From the NCBI GenBank assembly GCA_033032865.1, contig JAWHQI010000005.1, forward strand, positions 7,340,001 through 7,404,000: a stretch of DNA of 64,000 nucleotides. The letters run 5' to 3'. The stretch is from Dactylorhiza incarnata (Eukaryota; Streptophyta; Magnoliopsida; Asparagales; Orchidaceae). The position numbers and the translations under genes were made by a program. The notes under the pieces are model-generated. The model saw only the letters and a list, made by a program, of their open reading frames with translations, did not search any database and was not told the origin of the DNA. Shown piece by piece: positions 58,196 through 64,000 of the stretch (positions within the stretch are counted from its first letter, which is position 1; the number at the start of each line of letters is the position of its first letter).

Positions 58196-58371
58196 GTGAA
58201 AATTAGAAAAAACATTTTCATCAAAGTTGGAAAATTTATTTTCGTGAAAAGAGAAAAAATTATGATCGTAATTATTATCAAAATTATTTGCATAAGATCG
58301 AGAAAAAACATTTTCATAATATAAATTTTTAGAATAAGAATAAAAATAACATTCTTCGTTTAGATGAGGCG

Positions 58372-61300
58372 TGTTAAATTTTTTGAAGTGGAAGTGAAGT
58401 TGAGCTGGGCGGTCTGAAGATTGGAGACCGCAGAGACCGCGCGGTCTGCGTTGGTTCTCTGGTCGGTTTGGTCTGAGCGGTTTGGTCTGAGCGGTTTGAT
58501 CTGGGAGACCGCCTCTGTAACATCCCAGTGCGCGCTACACCCCTATGATGAAAATATCAAATCAGTGTTGACGTGGTCCATCACAACGAATTTTGATTTC
58601 GAGTTAATTGTTTAGTATTGTAATATGAAAATATAGCTTACATATTGGTTGGGTTACATTTATGTTGTTGGGAGACTTATAAATATACCAGTTCATTAAA
58701 GTTGTGCACATTGGTGTGCGGATAGCGGAAATTTATAAGGTTGGTGTGCTGATTATGGTGGGCTGATAGCCTTGCTAATACAAGGTGTGCTGATAGCAAT
58801 TTTTGGGTTTAATTATAAATGGGATTGGCTTTGGAGAGGCGGTGGAGGATTTCTTTTGTTATGATATTACCGACTCCCTCTTTCTTTTTATCTCTCCCGG
58901 CATCAGTTCTATCGCGTTAGGGCACGACGCTGAGCCTCTTCTCCAGTCTACTTTTCTCCTCCTAATCACACAGAAAGAGCTGTAGGAATTCGTGGCTGCT
59001 CAAGGATTCGTAGCTTGCGGCTTTGTTTGAGCTGGAGCTTTGTCGGATTGTGGATTTTGCCGACGCAAAACCTCGATTTCTCTCCTAAAGCACTGTGAGC
59101 CTCCTTGACTCTTATTCTCTTAATTTCTGTGTTAGTAATGGATTCCTGGGAACTATTAGTACATGCAAATGTGATTTTTGTTCTGTTTGGAGATATGGTT
59201 GGAATGTTGTTTTAGCCTTCCTGCTTCACAGTGTTCACTGTTTTTGTTTTTGGGAGAAAATATTATCTTGCCTATGTTTTGGGGGGAGAGTTCCTGGAGC
59301 AGCTAACTGCCATTTGATGAGTTACCTGAGAGAATTATTCTCAGTAGGCTGTTGTCTTAATTATGATATTTCCTGGGCTCTTCCTTTATTGGTATTGTTG
59401 TGAACAGCTATTACTGCTCCTCTTTTATTTACTTGTGGTGGTTGTGTATTATGAGTCTTGGGCCAGATCTTCTGATACGTTTGGTTTCATTTGGGCCAAT
59501 TGATGTTGTTCTAGTTTTATCTCATTTCCTTGCTTATGGGGAAATTTCTGTTCAGTGATCTATGCTTAAAAGTTGTTATTCCTATTTTGATTCTTCTTTC
59601 CTATTAGAGTTGCTGTTAGGGGATTTGAGTCAAATTCTGTTGGCCGGCTGCTATTCCCCTTTTATTTTGAGTATTGTTGCATGACTTTGGTATGGGATTT
59701 CAGTACATGTTGGATCTATTTATGTATGCTCCACTTCAGTTCAAGGAGGATTTGTATGTGTATTACCTTGCTGCCCTTATGCAGTCTAGATTTTCTTTGT
59801 GCTATTTCCCTTTTTAGTTTGGGTAATGTTGACTGATCACATGTTGGATATTTCTGTGGATCAGGACCCTTTAATCAGTCTTGGCCAACTGTCGCCATGC
59901 CGCGGAGGAGACAACCGCGAACGTCGGCCAGAAATCAGGTGACATCCTCCCCTCTCCCTTGGTGCTAGCCTCTTAGATCACAATAGGAGAGATGAAGGCT
60001 CAAGAGAGCTTCTCGTGTGAGCTTTAATGGAGTTTCCTTAGGAAGACCAAGTCGGAACCTCAAATTTTGGGCACCGTTCACTGCGAGGTTCTTGGAATCA
60101 TTTCTTCTCTTCAAGAGGAAGAGATGGGATTTGATTTGGTGCAAACCCATGGTCTTCGTTGAGGGAGAGTGAGGGGAATGATTATTTAGGGATTTTTAGA
60201 AGTTGAAATGACCTAATTTTGTTTGGGGAAGATGATGAATAATCCTCTGTTAATTAGGGTCGTTAATTACATAATTGTGTGATAAATGTGATGATAGCCC
60301 CCTTGCTAAAGAAGTTTTCAATTTATAACTTTGCACTTGGTTATTAAGGAAAATTGTGCGCAGCTGGGTTCAAGCCAATTTTTAGGCTTGACCCCACTAG
60401 AATTAGGCTTCGGGCTCAACATGAAAGTTGTAGGCCTCGGAAAGAGCTTTCCGACGATAGGTTACCCGTTTTCTGAAGTGACCTGTAGCTCCCTAAAAGC
60501 CCAGTCGAGTGGACTGTCCAGAAAGCTGGGAGGTGGTCAATGTGTGTTGTTTTGCTGTCCAGATTATTGTAGTTGACTTCAGAGCAGATTTTAGGTAGGA
60601 GCCACTTGGATCTGGGTTTAGGACTCAACATGAATGTTGTAGCCCTTGGCAATACCTTTCCAGAATGGGGTGACACGTCTAGATTGGCGGAGCGTAGCTC
60701 CCAGAAATTCAGTTTTAGTGGACAGCATCGGGAAGGTTTATAATCTTATTATTGTTGAGATGTCTCCTTAAACCAATCTTCAAACGGTGGTTTACATGGA
60801 CTCGTAAAAAGCACATGTACGAACTAATGTTCATGTCATGTGATAATCTATGGATGGTTTAGATTAGTGATGACCCTTCAATAAGGTTGATACCTTTGAT
60901 CGTGTTAAGGCACGTTGTGATTTGTGCATGAGGGTTGGATACTGGGGATATGTGCGAGCTTACTTAATTAGTAGAATATGAATATGACACTGTGACCACA
61001 AGTAGTCCTAGAGGATCTTGTAGAGTAATTTCCATGTTTTGCGCACGCCACTGCACATGAGTTATGATAACTCGGTAGGGGTAGAATTGATGGCTGATGT
61101 GGGTTATAAGATAGAGTTATATCTTACGGTGAAACGTTAGGAGGCCCGGTCGTTGGAGGCCTTGGATGCTAGTTAGCATCGGTTGAATGGGTATGATGTG
61201 AAAAGTGAGAAGGCTCCTTCAGTGCGTCCTTGGGTGCTTGATAGCACAGGCGTGCATGGGAATTTCATGAATGTGCATGGTTTGCACATGGTGGTGTGAT

Positions 61301-63617
61301 GATCCTGGTTGGAGGATCACTTGTGGCGGGTCTACGGGCTTGCTAGTCGTGACATCGACAGGAGCCGGCGGTTAGACTCTAGACCGGTTGGGTTGGACTC
61401 TTGGTGCTCACCTACCCAAGTCCCCTTCCGTGTCCTTGAAGGCTCAGCTTGATGCGAGCAGTACGCAGGGTCTCCGCTGTGTGTTCTTAGCGTTGAGGCG
61501 TACATATGCCTAGGTCTGGTAGTGTTCATACCCACCTAGTTGTGGAGGAGCCCGGTCCACAGTCTCCGTCTGGCCACGATGCGAGGTGCCTGAGTGGTTA
61601 GCTACCCTCGAAATGCGGGAACTACAGGTCTATGTCGGCATAGCAAAATGCATGGGTGAGTTCATAATATCATAATCATTGCATTGCATTCATATCATAA
61701 TCATTGCATTGCATTCATCATTCATAATCATAACATTGCACCGCATCGGGTCCATCATATAAATTAGTATGGGCTCTTTTATATGATGGGTTCCAGATTG
61801 GAAACCTTAACTTATAAGTTTGTATGGGCATTCATATAAGTTAAGGTATGTTTTGATGCTGCTTACTCCTGTTTATATATACTGCTTACTTCTGTACTGA
61901 GACACTGCTAGTATAGATGTGCTTTTACATACAGATTGATACCTCTTGCTGTTACCTGCCTTCTTATTGTACTGTTGATATGTTAACTGCTAGATTAAGA
62001 ACTTCATCATATCACATGCTTGTTATATTACTGTTTATATTGCAGCTCATCTTCGTTCCCTTCCGCTCGGTGCCTTGGAGTCATCGGGGGAGAGGAAGTG
62101 AAGTCACTTAATCTTTATGACTAACGGTTGTTGCACCCCTCTTTTTAGAAGCGCATCCTGGAGCAGCAGCGCACGGCGCTGAAGGAGAATAGTCAGGTCA
62201 GGACGACAGGGCCAGTGACTGCGATACCTTCGCTACCGTCGGTGATAGATGTGAGCACAATTTGAGATGTAGCCCTTAGGGCATTTAGCTTGATACCCTG
62301 ATGATTTGCAGGAGCTTGTGTAGCTTTCTGTCTTTCTTGTACTTACTGTTTGGACATTATTACTTATTGTGAATCTATGGCTTTTAATGCTTTCTTTTAT
62401 TGATGGGTTGGCGCTGTTTAGTTGGTTTGGCCGGCAGGATAGGCGTCTTGTGGGGGAGGCTAGCTCGTGTAGTGGCGCTTCCATAAGGCGGCTGTCCTGG
62501 GCATAAGACCCCCCTTGGCCGTGTCTTGTGTTCCGGGAGGGGGGTATTACAGCCTGTTCTGTTCGGGCGACTTGCGCGGGTTGGTCTGGCGACTTGTCTT
62601 AAGTTGGCCAGATGTTCTTGGTCTGCCTTCTTGCAGTGACCGTGCGGTCTGACGACTATTCTAGTCGGTCTGGTTTCTGAAGAAGTTCTTTGCTTTGCAA
62701 TAAGACCGGGCGATCTGCTTATTGAGACCGCAGTGACCGGGCAGTTTGGTTGTAAACCGCAAGGTTTAATAAAGGAGCTGTGAGCTTTGTCGAGCTCGGG
62801 CGGTCTGCTTTGTGAGACTGCTCGCGATCTGATGGGCGGTTATTGTATCCCGGTTTTGCGGTGACGACATCCGTTTACTCGCCTATAAATAGGGATGCAG
62901 GGCCCGTCATTAATAACGGGAACTGTAAGAACTCAAAGTTGGCTTGATTGTGCCGGTCTCATTTTGAGGTCGCGCGGTCTGAGATTTTTGTCTGACCGGT
63001 TTCTGTGTTCGCAGGTTAGCGGCTTGCAGCTCGCGGTCAGCTTGTCTCCCTTCTTCCAGCTTTATATAAACCAGTCCAGGCGGACTGTGTTTAGGTGTTC
63101 GCGGTTTGTGCAGCAGACTCAGTTGATCAGGCGGTCTTAAGTGGCCAGGCGGTCTTGATTTGCGATCTGTCACAGGTTGCAGTTCTTGTTCAGTGTTCGC
63201 AGGTTCTTCTTTGATCAAGACCGTGTCGTCTGGGCGATTAAGAAGTGCGACTGGTTGTTTTCAGCAGAGGAATAAGCAGCGAGTTGGCGGTCTGGGGTTG
63301 CGGTCTGACAGGTGCGGTTTGTACTCTGTTCGCGCGGTCTCAGCGGCTTCCGTCCGACCTGTCTGTTCGCGCGGTCTGGCGATCTCAAGTGTCAGGTTGT
63401 TGCGGCTTGTTTTTACACTTTTGTTTTGTGCTTCTCTCCTCCGTAATTCTTATAAATCATGTCTCGCCATGTATACCTCACATTGTAAAGAGATAGTCAA
63501 TACCATAGTACTATTCGTTCTTCTCATTGTCACTGTTGTGCTACGCTTGTGAAAGGTTTTGTGAAGTGTGTTCCGCAATATTTTACACTTCATCTCCGGA
63601 CCTCAAGTTTTTTAACA
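58372..63617 (+). repeat. E8 5' LTR (copia, E7 family), split by E10
   Basis: Pieces 58372-58515 and 62557-63617 give about 1.2 kb. Termini TGTTAAATT and TTTTTTAACA. Many AGACCGC/GCGGTCT words, including a perfect 14-base palindrome at 58434-58447. TATA box CCTATAAATAGG at 62882-62893. Same family as the E7 LTR, opposite orientation. Confidence 0.87.
58516..62551 (+). mobile_element. E10: 4.0-kb TG...CA insertion, possible Tekay-like solo LTR
   Basis: Begins TGTAACATCCC, ends GGGGGGTATTACA. Flanks GCCTC (58511-58515) and GCCTG (62552-62556) are an imperfect 5-bp duplication. No ORF of a known domain. A TATA-like TTATAAATATACC lies at about 58677. A small exon-like MPRRRQPRTSARNQ at 59897-59938 is followed by GT. 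Two related ~180-bp blocks lie at about 60400 and 60610. TGTAACA...-type ends and a long LTR suggest a Tekay/Del-like solo LTR, but this is a guess; a captured gene fragment is the alternative. Confidence 0.5.
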
Positions 63618-63628
63618 TGGTATCAGAG
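63618..63628 (+). other. E8 primer-binding site (initiator tRNA-Met)
   Basis: TGGTATCAGAG directly after the LTR end TTTAACA. Confidence 0.85.
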
Positions 63629-63709
63629 GGAGGTTGCTGAGGTTGTGAAGTTGATAGTGCTGATACTTCTCTCAGGTTTCTCAAGTGGTAGCAATTAGTG
63701 GGATAGCAA

Positions 63710-63847
63710 TGGAAGGAGGATATGCTAGAGGTCTCGGTATTAAGCTCCTTACGCAGATTAACTTTAAGAAGTGGAAGTCTTGCATGGAGAGCTATCTTCT
63801 AGGCGAGGACTTGTGGGAGGTTGTTGGAGGAGAAGCTAGACAAGCTG
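63710..63847 (+). pseudogene. gag: E8 gag N-terminus, copia type, cut by E11
   Basis: ATG at 63710 (MEGGYARGLGIKL), then FKKWKSCMESYLLGEDLWEVV, the same gag family as E7 (14622 down). The reading frame continues open to the window end, but from 63848 the sequence is LTR-like (many GCGGTCT words), so the real gag stops at the insertion. Only about 46 codons of gag are left. Confidence 0.75.
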
Positions 63848-64000
63848 TGTTGAAAATGTTGAAGTGCAAGTTGGCGGTCTGGGAGGTGACCATGCGGTCT
63901 GGTCTAACCGCGCAGTCTTGCGGTCTCCTTCTGCGGTCTGACCTATTCGGTCTAGCCGCAGGACTATCCGGCCTGATCGATGTTCTTCTGTCCAAGGTAC
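63848..64000 (+). repeat. E11: start of another LTR of the E7/E8 family
   Basis: TGTTGAAAATGTTGAAGTG resembles the E7 and E8 LTR starts and is followed by GCGGTCT/AGACCGC words. It runs off the window. Confidence 0.6.

Larger units (their letters stand above)
54831..58371 (-). mobile_element. E9 internal region, Athila-like, degenerate
   Basis: Read on the minus strand: remnant frames (58195-57314), then CTCTTGGGAGACACCCCTTG at about 57261-57280 (the motif that follows pol in Athila elements), AACATTGGGGACAATGT near 57170-57190, the 70-nt module (56979-57050), AT-rich sequence with a MITE, and the 3' LTR. No pol domain seen. The rest lies beyond E8 or is lost. Confidence 0.6.

Noticed and set aside
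58803..59403. Frames with hydrophobic segments that look membrane-like
   Set aside because: Short, T-rich sequence inside the E10 insertion; no domain and no support for translation.
63792..63995. 67-codon minus-strand frame at the window end
   Set aside because: Antisense of E8 gag and the E11 LTR start.

Overview
This window is plant nuclear DNA, almost certainly from a flowering plant and probably a eudicot. It is a stack of nested LTR retrotransposons, and I see no supportable host gene, rRNA, tRNA gene or CRISPR array. The evidence is plant-type gag, protease, RT, dual RNase H and integrase remnants; primer-binding sites matching the 3' ends of plant initiator tRNA-Met, tRNA-Asp and tRNA-Phe; and LTR pairs, five of them flanked by perfect 5-bp target-site duplications (TSDs).

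Elements are named E1-E11 here. E7 (Ty1/copia, minus) is an outer shell whose 5' LTR spans 14784-44635 and whose gag-protease remnant lies at 13604-14622. Two insertions split it. E1 (minus, 1-13603, a non-autonomous iMet-primed element) sits in its coding region and is itself split by E2 (plus, 3128-10678, TSD TTTGG). E6 (Ty3/gypsy Tat lineage, minus, 15602-44364, TSD GCCGC) sits in its LTR. E6 carries gag, protease, RT, two RNase H domains and integrase, all broken, plus a 97-bp tandem array and two intron-containing genes in antisense. E5 (Athila-like gypsy, plus, 17168-32241, TSD AGAAG) is inserted in one of those antisense genes, and E3 (minus, 17765-25744, TSD TTTTG) is inserted in the 5' LTR of E5. 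The nest is therefore four deep: E7 > E6 > E5 > E3.

The right side is a second stack. E9 (Athila-like, minus) contributes a 3' LTR (44710-54830) split by E4 (plus, 45774-54273, TSD GAGAG), then a degenerate internal region (54831-58371) with a 437-bp foldback MITE. E8 (plus, same family as E7) starts at 58372. Its LTR is split by a 4.0-kb TG...CA insertion (E10, 58516-62551), and its gag is cut by another LTR start (E11) at 63848.

The most unusual content is in the non-coding parts. E2, E3 and E4 form a family that encodes only gag, then about 3.8-4.3 kb without protein genes. That stretch holds conserved GC-rich islands, and paired hairpins whose stems change on both sides, consistent with selected RNA structure. 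A 70-nt module from it recurs in sense orientation in the unrelated gypsy element E9. Most LTR families here also carry an array of family-specific palindromes directly upstream of the LTR TATA box. The E1 leader holds about eleven mini-hairpins with a near-constant loop and changing stems. E3 has the only intact gag; the others are broken by stops, frameshifts or nested insertion.
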